A stretch of 64,000 bases of DNA from Bradyrhizobium barranii subsp. barranii. GTDB taxonomy: Bacteria; Pseudomonadota; Alphaproteobacteria; Rhizobiales; Xanthobacteraceae. The stretch lies in NCBI RefSeq assembly GCF_017565645.3, contig NZ_CP086136.1:248001-312000 (forward strand), given 5' to 3'. The notes beneath the pieces are model-generated. The model did no database searches. It saw only the letters and a program-made list of their open reading frames with translations, and was not told where the DNA came from. This document shows positions 36,629-46,162 of this stretch, in pieces; positions within the stretch are counted from its first letter, which is position 1; each line of letters begins with the position of its first letter. The translations under genes and the position numbers were made by a program.

Positions 36629-37843
36629 CTAACCCAGAGTCTCGACCAGGCGGTGCAGCGCCTGCGCCGTGGTCTCGCCATCCTGCACCAGCGCAAGGCG
36701 AATGAAACCTGCGCCCGGATTGAAGCCGTCGGGCTGGAGCCGCGCCAGATAGCTGCCGGGCACCACGCGTACGCCTGCTTCCTTGAAGAGCCTGAGCGTG
36801 ATCGACACGTCGTCGCCGAGCGCGGACGTGTTGAGCCAGACGCAGAAGCCGGCGTCAGGCCGGCGATAGCCGTAACGATCGCCGATGATCTGGTCGGCGA
36901 GATCGAACTTGATCCGGTAGAGCCTGCGGTTCTCCTCGACATGCGCCTCGTCGCCGTAGGCAACGGTCGCGACATGCTGGAGCGGCACCGGCACCTGCGG
37001 CGCCGCGATGTTGCGCAGCTCGAGGAACATGCTGATGAATCGCTTGTCGCCGGCGGCGTAACCGACGCGCAGGCCCGGCAGGTTGGAGCGTTTCGACAGC
37101 GACTGGAACGCAACCACGCGGGTGAAATCAGGGCCGGCGCATTCGAGCGCGCTCCCCGGGGCCTCGCGGGTGTAGATTTCGGAATAGCACTCGTCGCTGA
37201 GGATCACGAAGCCGTAGCGGTCGGCGAGCTGCTTCAACCGCCTGAAATAGTCGGGTTTGGCGACCGAGCCCTGCGGATTGGCGGGCGAGGCCAGATAGAA
37301 CGCCACCGTGCGCGCCAGCGTCGCTTCGTCGATGGCATCGAGATCGGGCAGAAAGCCGTTTTCCACGGTGGTCGGCAGGTAGACCGGCTCGCAGGCCGCG
37401 GCTCGGGCGCCGGCGCCATAGACCGGATAGAACGGGTTCGGCATCAGGATGGCGGGCTTGCCGGGGCGCGGGCCGACATAGCGCGCGGCCGCGATCGCGG
37501 CGAGGAACAGCCCCTCGCGGCTGCCATTGAGGACGAGAATCTCGTTCTCGGGGTCGAGCGGCCGCGGCAGCTTGAAGCGCGACGACAGCCAGGCGCCCGC
37601 TGCCGTGCGAAACGGGTCGGTGCCCTTGTTCGCGGGGTAACGGCCAAAATCGGCGATGTGCTTGGCCAGCACCGGGCCGACGAAGTCAGGCACGGGATGC
37701 TGGGGCTCTCCGACTGCAAGCGTAATCAAGGGCTTACCCGGTTGATGGGGTGCCAGCAGCTCGTTCAGCCGGACGAAGGGCGAGCGTTCGCTATCGGAGC
37801 TTCCACTGTCCTGCGGCGCACGGGATGAAGCGGTTATAGCCAT
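36629..37843 (-). CDS. Class I/II aminotransferase, probably succinyldiaminopimelate-type
   Basis: PLP-dependent fold-type I aminotransferase of about 404 residues. It shows PLITLAVGEPQHPVPDFV near the start, NPFYPVYGAGARAAACEPV, ASPANPQGSVAKPDYFRRL and FQSLSKRSNLPGLRVGYAAGD, whose Lys is the Schiff-base residue. Homologues near ftsK are usually annotated as DapC-like or generic aspartate-family enzymes; the substrate is not proven. The longer frame to 37882 adds only 13 residues; ATG 37843 is preferred. The 9-bp gap to ftsK suggests co-transcription. Confidence 0.85.
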   Translation of the reverse strand: MAITASSRAPQDSGSSDSERSPFVRLNELLAPHQPGKPLITLAVGEPQHPVPDFVGPVLAKHIADFGRYPANKGTDPFRTAAGAWLSSRFKLPRPLDPENEILVLNGSREGLFLAAIAAARYVGPRPGKPAILMPNPFYPVYGAGARAAACEPVYLPTTVENGFLPDLDAIDEATLARTVAFYLASPANPQGSVAKPDYFRRLKQLADRYGFVILSDECYSEIYTREAPGSALECAGPDFTRVVAFQSLSKRSNLPGLRVGYAAGDKRFISMFLELRNIAAPQVPVPLQHVATVAYGDEAHVEENRRLYRIKFDLADQIIGDRYGYRRPDAGFCVWLNTSALGDDVSITLRLFKEAGVRVVPGSYLARLQPDGFNPGAGFIRLALVQDGETTAQALHRLVETLG

Positions 37844-38203
37844 TCTGGACGCCAGCACTCTTGGAACAGCCGGTCGCACCAAGGCGCCGGCGGGAAGCGG
37901 TTCACTTCACCATAGATAGGGCGAGGTTAAGACGCGATTAACCATCGGCTTTCCGCGCCATCAAGAGTCATTTCCGTGACCCGGATTTGAGGTTCGGCCC
38001 GACCGGAGCGGGACTAATGAGGCCGGATACAGTGGACGATGGCGGGCCCGGGTCTCGTCAAGGCCGGGCCTGTCTCGGCCATCCCCGGCCTTCCTGCCAC
38101 GCTCCAGGAACGTTCATGCCCGGGCCTTCGCCTCGCCGAAGCGGGCTTCGGCCGCGCAGGCGGGGCAAGCCCGGGCATGGCGAGTTTCCGGATATGGGCG
38201 CGC
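37844..38203. repeat. Gene-free gap with a palindromic repeat
   Basis: 360-bp gap. The right half (about 38033-38184) holds inverted GC-rich arms (GGGCCCGGGTCTCG, GCCCGGGCATGG) and a hairpin GCCGAAGC-GG-GCTTCGGC. The left part contains the promoter for the leftward aminotransferase-ftsK run. No gene is seen. Confidence 0.6.
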
Positions 38204-38608
38204 CTAGTGCCCCGGCAGCTTCTCGAACGTCGCCATGCCAGCGGGGATCGCGTGAAACTCCTGCTTGTCGCAGGTGTAGATCGCCATTTGCGGATGGAAC
38301 TGCTTTGGCTCGTCCAGGGTGCCGACCTTCAGGATCGCCGCTGGCAGTCCCGGAACCTTGGTCACCAGATGGGTGCCGCATTCGGCGCAGAATTCGCGCG
38401 TGACGGCGCGTTCGAGATCCTTGCGCGTGAACTGCTTGGGCTGCCCGGTGATGTAGCTGAAGCCGGACACCGGCATCGCGATGAAGGTGTTGGGCGCGCC
38501 GCCCGAGATGTACTGGCACTCGCGGCAATGGCACTGGGCCTGCATCATCGGATCGCCTTCGGCCACGTAGCGCACTTCGCCGCAATAGCATCCGCCTTCC
38601 AAACGCAT
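38204..38608 (-). CDS. GFA-family (Mss4-like fold) zinc-binding protein
   Basis: 134-residue protein of the glutathione-dependent formaldehyde-activating enzyme family. The zinc ligands are visible as GGCYCGEVRY at the N-terminus, QAQCHCRECQYISGG (about residue 25) and FCAECGTHLV (about residue 73). Most members are uncharacterised; the formaldehyde link is for one branch only. The frame extends to 38689, but ATG 38608 has a good GGGAGG ribosome site. It lies downstream of the caspase-like gene on the same strand. Confidence 0.9.
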   Translation of the reverse strand: MRLEGGCYCGEVRYVAEGDPMMQAQCHCRECQYISGGAPNTFIAMPVSGFSYITGQPKQFTRKDLERAVTREFCAECGTHLVTKVPGLPAAILKVGTLDEPKQFHPQMAIYTCDKQEFHAIPAGMATFEKLPGH

Positions 38609-38744
38609 GACGACCTCCCGATTTGTTTTTCGTTGTGGTCGATATTTCTGCGCCGCAATCTGAAATGGCAATCTATTTCTTTTGCGCAACGGTCAAAAAG
38701 ACCATGGCGTTCTCGATGGGAAGGCTGCGGAGAATGCCTTGCGC

Positions 38745-40344
38745 CTATCGCTTGGCGATGCCGCAGCCGTTGAAAGCTCGACTTCTCCAGCATCCGCTGC
38801 TCATGCATTCCGCTTCTTGCCGCACGCAGAAGGTTGAGCCACAGTTGGGCTGGCCGCCAAAACTGACGCAAGCCACCGCGCAATTTCTGCGCATCGTGGA
38901 GCAGCTCATCCCGTTGCCGCCCGGCGCGGCCTGTCCGCCGTCGCGCCGATCGGAAGGCGCAGCAGCCGCATTGTCATTGCGCTTTGCGGCGCGCTTCGGG
39001 TCGGGCTGCCTCCGCTCGGATTCTCCGCTTGGCGCTGATACCTTTGAAAAGTCGTAGCGACACGGCCAATAGGTTTCCGTGCGGACCCCAGCCCCTTTGG
39101 AAGCCTTCAGTTCGAGCACGATCTTGTATCGATAGGACGAGCCCGCGGCGCGATTCAGCGGATCCTTGTCGCCAATGATACCGTTGACGGAGATGGTGCT
39201 GTTGCCGTCCGCTTCGATCTTGCCGTCATAACTCACAGAGCCGGGCTTGCCCTCGTCCCCGAGCACCGTGTGCAGCACTCCCTCCTTGATGCGAAAGACA
39301 TATTGGCGATGGGCTTCCGGAAAAGGCGGTTTGCTCTCGCAGCTTTCGTTGGCGATCCAGGTTCCGTCGAAAGTCGTCGGGCGCTTTGCGCTGTCGATGG
39401 ATTTCGACAGCAGCTCGATGCGGTATTTCGCCAGGTCTGCAAAGGCGCAGGACGGGAAGCGAAGCAGATGATCCTTGAAGGCCGTGATGGTCCCGAGCGC
39501 GTCCGCACCGCGCCAATGGTCGGCGGCCTCTGCGCAAGGGTCAGTCCGAGGTGAAGATGGTGTCAGCGCCGCGGGTTCGGCTTTGCCATTGAGGTAAAAC
39601 TCGCCGAAGAACGACAACGACAGCTCCGGGACCTGTGATCCCTTGGTGCGACTTGTAGACGCCGGCGCCGATGGTCTGGAACACTGTATTGATGTTGTCC
39701 CTGTCGCTGATGTGCTCCAGGAACGAGCTGGTATAGGGACTGTTGCGGCCGTTGCCGTCGTCGGCCGTGCGACCGGCCTGGGTCGCATAGGAGATGATGG
39801 TGCCCTCCGGGCTCTCCATCTTGGCCAGCCCGCGGCTGACGGTTACGCCGCGCCCCTGCCCGATGTTTCGCCGGAGCTCGTCCGCGAAGGGATTGTCGCG
39901 GCAGGCGTCGAGCACGAGGATGCGCAGGTTCTTGGCCTGCTGCAAATCCGCCAGGATCTCGTCGGCGCGCACCAGGCGCCGCAGATCAACCTCGTCGCGC
40001 ACGACGGCATCGACGGGCACCAGATAGTTGACTCCTGCGAATTGCAGCGCGTGTCCGCTGTAATAGAACAGGGCGACGTCGGCGCCGCGGGCCTCGCGCG
40101 CAAAGCGAAGAACGGTGTCCTGCATGGCGGCCTGATCGAGATCGGTCGCGACCAGGGGCTCGAATCCCGATCGCTTCAGCGCCGCGCCGATGTCGGCCGC
40201 ATCATTGGTCGGATTGGCGAGCGTGGGAACGTTCCGGTAGGCGCCGTTGCCAATCACCAGCGCAACGCGCTTGTCGGCCTTGGCGTCGAGGGCAGACAGG
40301 GCAAGCGACAGCAAACACAAAGCCACGAAACGCAACAGGCTCAT
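38745..40344 (-). pseudogene. Caspase-like (peptidase C14) secreted protein, frameshifted
   Basis: Starting at 40344, the frame gives a signal peptide (LLRFVALCLLSLALSALDAKA) and a caspase domain, KRVALVIGNGAYRNVPTLAN, catalytic His in LFYYSGHALQFAGVNYLVP and Cys in LVLDACRDNPFA. After GVYKSHQG, near 39640, homology leaves this frame and resumes in the next with SQVPELSLSFFGEFYLNG, reading on to 38745. Removing one base of the CCC run at 39640-39642 restores a continuous protein of about 530 residues. The downstream part has a repeat-free beta-rich region and a Cys-rich tail. It is either a true frameshift or a sequencing error. Confidence 0.8.
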
Positions 40345-40442
40345 GAGACCGTGCTCCGGACGGGAGCATGATATTCACCAGTTTCGGGACAATGCAATTT
40401 GGGCTTGGTGCAGGCGTGGCCGCTGCGACGATGCGGCGCGCC

Positions 40443-40477
40443 AAAAAGAAAGGGGCTCCAGCTTGCGCTGGAGCCCC
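40443..40477 (-). terminator. Intrinsic terminator of the glnK1-amtB1 operon
   Basis: Read on the minus strand: an 11-bp perfect stem GGGGCTCCAGC-loop-GCTGGAGCCCC (40452-40477) followed by TTTCTTTTT. It lies 85 bp after the amtB1 stop codon. Confidence 0.9.
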
Positions 40478-40561
40478 TCAACGGTCGGGACATTGCCGGG
40501 TATGTGCCCCAAACCGTAGTTGTGGGCACGGCCCCCGCGGAGGCCGCGCCCGGGAGAAGAG

Positions 40562-42010
40562 TTACATGTTGTAGGCGCGCTCGGTGTGCTCGGTGATGTC
40601 GAGGCCTTCACGCTCGGTCTCGACATTGGCGCGGAGGCCAACGATCACATCGACGACCTTGTAGAGGATCGCCGAACCGATGCCCGACCACACCAGCGTG
40701 GTGCTGACGCCCCAGAGCTGGGAGATCATCTGCGCCGCGAAGTCGTAATCGGCAACCTTCGGCGGGATCGCCGTGTAGTCGATGATGCCCGCACCACCCA
40801 GCGCCGGATTGACGAGGATGCCGGTGCCGAGGGCGCCGACGATGCCGCCGACGCAGTGCACGCCGAACACATCGAGGCTGTCATCGTAGCCGAGCGCGTT
40901 CTTCACGACGGTGCAGAAGAACAGGCAGACCACGCCGACCACGAGGCCGAGGACGATCGCACCCATCACGCCGGCGAAGCCGGCGGCAGGCGTGACGGCC
41001 ACGAGGCCCGCGACAGCACCGGAGATGACGCCGAGCACCGACGGGTGACCCTTCACGATCCACTCCGCGAACATCCACGACAGCGCGGCGGCTGCGGTGG
41101 CGACGAAGGAGTTGGTCATGGCGAGGGCTGCGCCGCCGTTGGCCTCGAGGTTGGAGCCGGCGTTGAAGCCGAACCAGCCGACCCAGAGCAGCGAGGCGCC
41201 GATCATCGACATGGTCAGCGAGTGCGGAGCCATCAGCTCCTTGCCGTAGCCGACGCGCTTGCCGATCAGCAGAGCGCCGACGAGACCTGCGATGCCGGCG
41301 TTGATGTGCACCACGGTGCCGCCAGCGAAGTCGATCGCGCCCTTCTTGAAGATCCAGCCGGCGTCGGCGTTGATCTCGTCGAGCTTGGCCTGCGCCGCCG
41401 TCTTCGCAGCCGCATCAGTGGCAGCAGCGAGTGCCTTGGCAGCGTCCTGGATCATGTCCGGGCCGGGCCAGTACCAGACCATGTGCGCGATCGGGAAGTA
41501 GATCAGCGTGACCCAGAGCGGGATGAAGAGCGCGATGGCCGCGAACTTCATGCGCTCGGCGAAGGCGCCGACGATGAGGGCCGGCGTGATCGCCGCGAAG
41601 GTCATCTGGAAGCACATATAGATGAGCTCCGAGATGTTGGCGTCGACCGAGAAGGTCGCGGCCTTCGAGTCGGTGGTGACGCCCATCATGAAGGCCTTGG
41701 AGAAGCCGCCGATGAAGTCGGAGCCGCCGGTGAAGGTGAGGCTGTAGCCGTACACGGCCCAGATTACGGTGACGACGCAGACGGTGTAGAACACCTGCAT
41801 CAGCACGGAGAGCATGTTCTTGGAACGGACGAGACCGCCGTAGAACAGCGCGAGGCCGGGGATCGTCATCAACAGCACGAGCACTGTCGATGTCAGCATC
41901 CAGGCGTTGTCTCCCTTGTTGACCGTTGGCTCGGCATAGGCCGCGGTCGCAGCGAACATGCCGACTGCGAGAGCCGCCAATCCCGCGCCATAGGGACGCT
42001 TAAACGTCAT
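40562..42010 (-). CDS. amtB: Ammonium transporter AmtB (copy 1)
   Basis: Trimeric ammonium channel. From MTFKRPYGAGLAALAVG the 482 residues include a cleavable leader ending TAAYAEP, 11 membrane segments, and the twin pore histidines in IYFPIAHMVW and FGVHCVGGIVGAL. A family block DDSLDVFGVHCVGG is present. An insertion of about 35 residues rich in Ala and Lys (AAKALAAATDAAAKTAAQ) follows helix 5, longer than in E. coli AmtB. The upstream PII gene (37 bp away) blocks the pore when nitrogen is plentiful. Frame upstream of 42010 is not homologous. Confidence 0.96.
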   Translation of the reverse strand: MTFKRPYGAGLAALAVGMFAATAAYAEPTVNKGDNAWMLTSTVLVLLMTIPGLALFYGGLVRSKNMLSVLMQVFYTVCVVTVIWAVYGYSLTFTGGSDFIGGFSKAFMMGVTTDSKAATFSVDANISELIYMCFQMTFAAITPALIVGAFAERMKFAAIALFIPLWVTLIYFPIAHMVWYWPGPDMIQDAAKALAAATDAAAKTAAQAKLDEINADAGWIFKKGAIDFAGGTVVHINAGIAGLVGALLIGKRVGYGKELMAPHSLTMSMIGASLLWVGWFGFNAGSNLEANGGAALAMTNSFVATAAAALSWMFAEWIVKGHPSVLGVISGAVAGLVAVTPAAGFAGVMGAIVLGLVVGVVCLFFCTVVKNALGYDDSLDVFGVHCVGGIVGALGTGILVNPALGGAGIIDYTAIPPKVADYDFAAQMISQLWGVSTTLVWSGIGSAILYKVVDVIVGLRANVETEREGLDITEHTERAYNM

Positions 42011-42047
42011 TTTATTCACTCCTGATTGGTAAAGGTTGAGCGCGAAA

Positions 42048-42386
42048 TCAAAGGGCCGCGGCATCGGCCTCGCCGGTGCGGATGCGAACCGCATGGTCGA
42101 GGTTGATGACGAAGATCTTGCCGTCGCCGATCTGCCCGGTTTTCGCGGCGGACGTGATGGCGTCGATGGTCTTGTCAACCTGGTCGGAGGCGACAGCGAC
42201 CTCGATCTTGATCTTGGGCAGGAAGCTCACGGCGTATTCGGCACCGCGATAGATTTCCGTATGGCCTTTCTGGCGGCCATATCCCTTGACTTCCGTCACC
42301 GTGAGACCGTGAACGCCGATGGCGGTCAGGGCGTCACGGACTTCTTCCAGCTTGAATGGCTTGATAATCGCCATAACAATTTTCAT
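42048..42386 (-). CDS. glnK: PII nitrogen signal protein GlnK (copy 1)
   Basis: 112-residue PII trimer subunit that senses 2-oxoglutarate and ATP/ADP and inserts its T-loop into AmtB. It starts [20 protein letters not shown]. The T-loop [18 protein letters not shown] has the uridylylated Tyr51, and the C-terminal GKIFVINLDHAVRIRTGE block is complete. It is the first gene of glnK1-amtB1. A candidate sigma-54 promoter lies about 105 bp upstream. Confidence 0.95.
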   Translation of the reverse strand: MKIVMAIIKPFKLEEVRDALTAIGVHGLTVTEVKGYGRQKGHTEIYRGAEYAVSFLPKIKIEVAVASDQVDKTIDAITSAAKTGQIGDGKIFVINLDHAVRIRTGEADAAAL

Positions 42387-42778
42387 GGGTCCTATCCCCG
42401 CTTGGCCCGGTCCGGACGTGGCCGGGCGTTTCTCGACTGGTTCGCCACGAGGGAGAAGTTCACTACGCGGGCACAGCCAGCACCCTTAGAATCAAATGCC
42501 GTGCCAGATCGGGCGCGTTGCCTAACGGACTATGAAAACGGGTGTTTTCGCGTTTGACGCGTGCTGCGGTGCAGTGCGCTAATACGTCGCGCTCAAAACG
42601 TGGTCACGCCTGATCAAAAAGCGGGCACGACAGGCTGTCGACACAATTGCTGCTCACGTGTCGGGCAGCAAGAAGGTATTTTATTACAGAAGGGGCCCGA
42701 CAAAGGGGCCCGCCGCCCTGCGAAATATCGAACCGGCCCTCGGCGTGCTCACGGGATGCGCGCAACCGGCCTGAATCG
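42387..42778. promoter_or_regulatory. glnK1 / clpP intergenic region
   Basis: 392-bp gap upstream of glnK1 and downstream of the clpP-like gene; no gene is seen. It holds the sigma-54-like element at 42492-42506, a hairpin GAAAAC-GGGT-GTTTTC at 42535-42550, and a tandem GGGGCCCG repeat near 42691-42710 close to the clpP stop codon. Confidence 0.5.
42492..42506 (-). promoter_or_regulatory. Candidate sigma-54 promoter of glnK1-amtB1
   Basis: The minus strand reads TGGCAC-GGCAT-TTGA, against the RpoN consensus TGGCAC-N5-TTGC. The -24 box is exact and the spacing correct; the last base of the -12 box differs. Nitrogen-regulated glnK-amtB operons commonly use RpoN with NtrC. No NtrC site was identified. 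Confidence 0.6.
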
Positions 42779-43381
42779 TCAGGCGGCCTCGCGCTCCGCA
42801 AAGACCCGGTCGATCAATCCCCACTCGACCCCCTGCTGCGCGGTCATGAAGTGGTCGCGGTCCAGGGTCCGTTCCACCTCCGCCTCGGTGCGCCCGCAAT
42901 GCAGCGCGTAGAGCCGGGTGATGCGCCGCTTGGTCTCCTGCATTTCGTTGGCATGGATCAGGATGTCGGACGCCTGGCCCTGGAAGCCGCCGAGCGGCTG
43001 ATGCACGTGAAGGCTCGCATTGGGCAGCGCGGCGCGGTGACCCGGCTCGCCGGCCATCAGCAGGAACGAGCCCATCGAGCGCGCGGTGCCCATGCACAGC
43101 GTATGAACCGGCGCCTTGATGAACTGCATGGTGTCGTACATGGCGAGACCAGAGGTGACCACGCCGCCATAGGAGTTGATGTAGAGATTGATCGGCCTGT
43201 TCGGATTCTCCGCCTCCAGGAACAACAATTGCGCGCACACCAGTCCGGACATCGCATCATTGACCTCGCCGTTGAGGAAGATGATGCGCTCGCGCAGGAG
43301 CCGCGAATAGATGTCGAAGGACCGCTCGCCGCGGGCGGATTGTTCGACAACCATAGGGACGAGCTGAAGCATGTCGCGCAT
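42779..43381 (-). CDS. clpP: ClpP-family serine protease (accessory copy)
   Basis: Proteolytic subunit of an ATP-dependent Clp protease. The 200 residues have the Ser in [15 protein letters not shown] (about residue 99), the His in [16 protein letters not shown] (about 124) and the Asp in [21 protein letters not shown]. The catalytic triad is intact. The start after GGAGGTCGCC is good. No clpX or clpA is adjacent; alphaproteobacteria usually have a clpP-clpX-lon cluster elsewhere, so this is probably a second ClpP. That inference needs the whole genome. Confidence 0.92.
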   Translation of the reverse strand: MRDMLQLVPMVVEQSARGERSFDIYSRLLRERIIFLNGEVNDAMSGLVCAQLLFLEAENPNRPINLYINSYGGVVTSGLAMYDTMQFIKAPVHTLCMGTARSMGSFLLMAGEPGHRAALPNASLHVHQPLGGFQGQASDILIHANEMQETKRRITRLYALHCGRTEAEVERTLDRDHFMTAQQGVEWGLIDRVFAEREAA

Positions 43382-43423
43382 TGGCGACCTCCATGTTTGC
43401 AGGTGACGAAGTCTTGTTGGTGT

Positions 43424-43780
43424 TTAAGCCGCCGCGCGCATCAGGCAGCAATTGCTGTTGGCCGGCTGCGGCAGCTTTGTTCGCTCTTCGCAGGCTTGCT
43501 GGATGATGCGGAAGCGCGTGCCGCCGTCCTCGTTCGGCTCGATCCGGAAGATGACGTGGCTCTCGCGAAACGGCGGCTCTGAATCGCGAAGCCGGTAGCG
43601 CACCTCTTCGCCTGCGATCGTTGATTCAGGCTCGGCGCCTGCGAGGTCGCAATCCGGCAGCCAGCGCTCGCGCAAGGCCGGAATGGTCACGGCGCGCCAG
43701 ACCTTCGCTGGCGGCGCATCGAAATCATATTCAAGTACCAGGGCTTCGTCGGGACGATCAGGCTTCGCGGCGTCGCTCAT
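43424..43780 (-). CDS. SRPBCC (AHSA1-like) domain protein
   Basis: 118-residue protein of the START/SRPBCC fold: LVLEYDFDAPPAKVWRAVT at the N-terminus, then ERWLPDCDLAGAEPES and a beta strand SHVIFRIEPNEDGGTRFRI. AHSA1-like proteins of this size often follow an ArsR gene, and here the ArsR gene lies 12 bp upstream on the same strand. The tail contains NSNCCLMRA with two adjacent Cys. The ligand is unknown. Confidence 0.85.
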   Translation of the reverse strand: MSDAAKPDRPDEALVLEYDFDAPPAKVWRAVTIPALRERWLPDCDLAGAEPESTIAGEEVRYRLRDSEPPFRESHVIFRIEPNEDGGTRFRIIQQACEERTKLPQPANSNCCLMRAAA

Positions 43781-43792
43781 TGATCCCAGTCC

Positions 43793-44107
43793 TTATTGAT
43801 CCATGTCCTTGAGGAGATCGGCGAGTGCTTCCATGCGCTTCGGCCAGTAGGCGCGGTAGCGCGCAAGCCATGTGCCGATGGCCACGATTCCGTCCGGGTC
43901 GACTTCGTAGTTCACGAACCGGCCCTGCCGCTGTTCGCGCACGAGGCCTGCCGCGCGCAGCACCGAAAGATGCTGCGACATCGCCGGCTGGCTGATCTCC
44001 AAACCGTCGCGCAAAGCGCTGGCATTCAGGCTTCCGCCAGCGAGCTTCTCAAAGACTTTTCGGCGCGTCGGGTCGGCCAATGCCTTGAAGATGTCGGCTT
44101 CGATCAT
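43793..44107 (-). CDS. ArsR-family transcriptional repressor
   Basis: 104-residue winged-helix regulator with ADIFKALADPTRRKVFEKL, the recognition helix region ISQPAMSQHLSVLRAAGLV and the wing EQRQGRFVNYEV. There are no CxC-type metal ligands of ArsR/SmtB proteins, so it is probably of the non-metal subgroup linked to SRPBCC partners. A perfect palindrome lies four bases before its start codon, probably its operator. It precedes the SRPBCC gene. Confidence 0.92.
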   Translation of the reverse strand: MIEADIFKALADPTRRKVFEKLAGGSLNASALRDGLEISQPAMSQHLSVLRAAGLVREQRQGRFVNYEVDPDGIVAIGTWLARYRAYWPKRMEALADLLKDMDQ

Positions 44108-44110
44108 GCC

Positions 44111-44136
44111 AACACATAAGCATTTACTTATGTGTT
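44111..44136. promoter_or_regulatory. ArsR operator (perfect inverted repeat)
   Basis: AACACATAAG (44111-44120) and CTTATGTGTT (44127-44136) form a perfect 10-bp inverted repeat with a 6-bp spacer, immediately before the arsR start codon and 13 bp after the amtB2 stop codon. Its form is typical of ArsR autoregulation. Confidence 0.88.
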
Positions 44137-44149
44137 GCGCAAGCCCCGA

Positions 44150-45451
44150 TTACTGAAGCGCTTCTCCGTGCTGCGAAATATCCAGCCCCTCCAGCTCGTG
44201 CTCACGGGATACGCGCAAGGGCACGAACAGGGAGACCAGCTTGAGCAGGACAAAACTCACGCCGGCCGCCCAGACGAAGGTGACGGCGACCCCGTAGAGC
44301 TGGATCAGCAATTGCTGCGGATGGCCCTCGATCAGGCCGGCGGTGCCGCCGATCGCGCTGGTCGCGAACACGCCGGCCAGCAGCGTGCCGGTCAGGCCGC
44401 CGATGCCGTGGACGCCGAACACGTCGAGGGAATCGTCATAGTTGAAGCGGTGCTTGAGCCAGGTGCAGGCCCAGTAGCAGACCGCGCCGGCGACGATGCC
44501 GATGACGATGCCATGCCAGGGCGCGACGAAGCCCGAGGCCGGCGTGATCGTGCCGAGCCCGGCGACCGCGCCGGAGATCATGCCGAGCACCGAAGGCTTG
44601 CGCCGGGTCGACCATTCGATCGCGCCCCATGTCAGCGCGCCGGAGCAGGCCGCAAGATGCGTCGCGATGATCGCCAGCACCGCGCGCGAATTGGCTGCCC
44701 CTGCCGAGCCGCCGTTGAAGCCGAACCAGCCGACCCACAACAGGCCGGTGCCCATCACCGCGAGCGACAGATCGAACGGCGACAGATTTTCAGTGCCGTA
44801 GCCGTGGCGGCGGCCCATCACCTTGGCGGCGACGAGGCCGGCGGTGCCGGCCGACAGATGCACGACGAGGCCGCCGGCGAAATCCAGCACGCCCATGCTG
44901 GCGAGGAAGCCGCCACCCCACACCCAATGCGCCAGCGGAATGTAGACGAAGATGAACCAGGCGACCGAGAACACCAGATAAGCGGAGAATCTCATCCGGT
45001 CGGCGACCGAGCCCGCGACCAGCGCCACCGTGATGATGGCAAAGGTCATCTGGTACAGCATGAACAGCGCTTCCGGGATCGTCTTCGCCGCCGGGTTGAC
45101 GCTGTCCATCGTCATGCCCGCGAGGAACCAGCGGTCGAGCGTTCCGATCCACGGCCCGTCGCCGACGAAGCAGAGCGAATAGCCGAACGCCACCCAGAGG
45201 ATCGAGATCATCGTCACCGCGGCGAGGCTCTGCGCCATGGTGGCGAGCACGTTCTTCTTGCGCACCATGCCGGAATAGAACAGCGCCAAGCCGGGGATCG
45301 TCATCATCAGCACCAGCGCGGTGGCGACGATCATCCAGGCGGTGTCGGCTGTGTTGATCTCGGAGCCCGCGGCGTATGCGGGCGCCGCAACGAACGTCAC
45401 AAATCCGAGCGGCGCAGCCATAGCAGCTGCGCGGCGCGACAATCCCGCCAT
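44150..45451 (-). CDS. amtB: Ammonium transporter AmtB (copy 2)
   Basis: Second AmtB, 433 residues from MAGLSRRAAAMAAPLGF, with a leader to about residue 28, 11 membrane segments and both pore histidines (FVYIPLAHWVWG and DVFGVHGIGGLTG). It lacks the Ala/Lys-rich insertion of copy 1. The preceding glnK2 is 133 bp upstream, with a palindromic repeat in the gap, unlike the tight spacing of copy 1. The frame extends to 45523, but homology and the leader start at 45451. Confidence 0.95.
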   Translation of the reverse strand: MAGLSRRAAAMAAPLGFVTFVAAPAYAAGSEINTADTAWMIVATALVLMMTIPGLALFYSGMVRKKNVLATMAQSLAAVTMISILWVAFGYSLCFVGDGPWIGTLDRWFLAGMTMDSVNPAAKTIPEALFMLYQMTFAIITVALVAGSVADRMRFSAYLVFSVAWFIFVYIPLAHWVWGGGFLASMGVLDFAGGLVVHLSAGTAGLVAAKVMGRRHGYGTENLSPFDLSLAVMGTGLLWVGWFGFNGGSAGAANSRAVLAIIATHLAACSGALTWGAIEWSTRRKPSVLGMISGAVAGLGTITPASGFVAPWHGIVIGIVAGAVCYWACTWLKHRFNYDDSLDVFGVHGIGGLTGTLLAGVFATSAIGGTAGLIEGHPQQLLIQLYGVAVTFVWAAGVSFVLLKLVSLFVPLRVSREHELEGLDISQHGEALQ

Positions 45452-45524
45452 GTCATTCCCCCCGGCATCAATTGGCGTCGCACGCTGTGGCGTCGTTGCC
45501 CGGTGCGATCGAAGAAGGATCAAA

Positions 45525-45576
45525 GCGTTTTCGAGCGAAGTGGATACCGGTTCGCGTGAAGAAAACGCGTCAAAAC
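45525..45576. repeat. Dispersed repeat (GCGTTTTCGAGCGAAG family), copy 1
   Basis: Arms GCGTTTTC and GAAAACGC enclose GAGCGAAGTGGATACCGGTT. The second copy is at 49813-49864, nearly identical. Here it lies between glnK2 and amtB2. Confidence 0.9.
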
Positions 45577-45584
45577 GAAAAGCC

Positions 45585-46076
<492 letters not shown>

Positions 46077-46162
46077 TCATCCTTCACAATGCGTTTTTGG
46101 CATGGATGCGGTGAACCGAAGCGTCCCGGCCGGTACAAAAGTATGTTTGAGGGGGACGCTTC

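Noticed and set aside
39640..39642. Programmed ribosomal frameshift in the caspase-like gene
   Set aside because: There is no slippery heptamer, nearby stop-codon cue or downstream structure typical of programmed shifts; a mutation or read error is simpler.
40520..42025. 501-codon plus-strand frame opposite amtB1, and a 475-codon one at 44132-45559 opposite amtB2
   Set aside because: Both are antisense shadows of AmtB with repetitive His/Asp/Glu-rich translation and no ribosome site.
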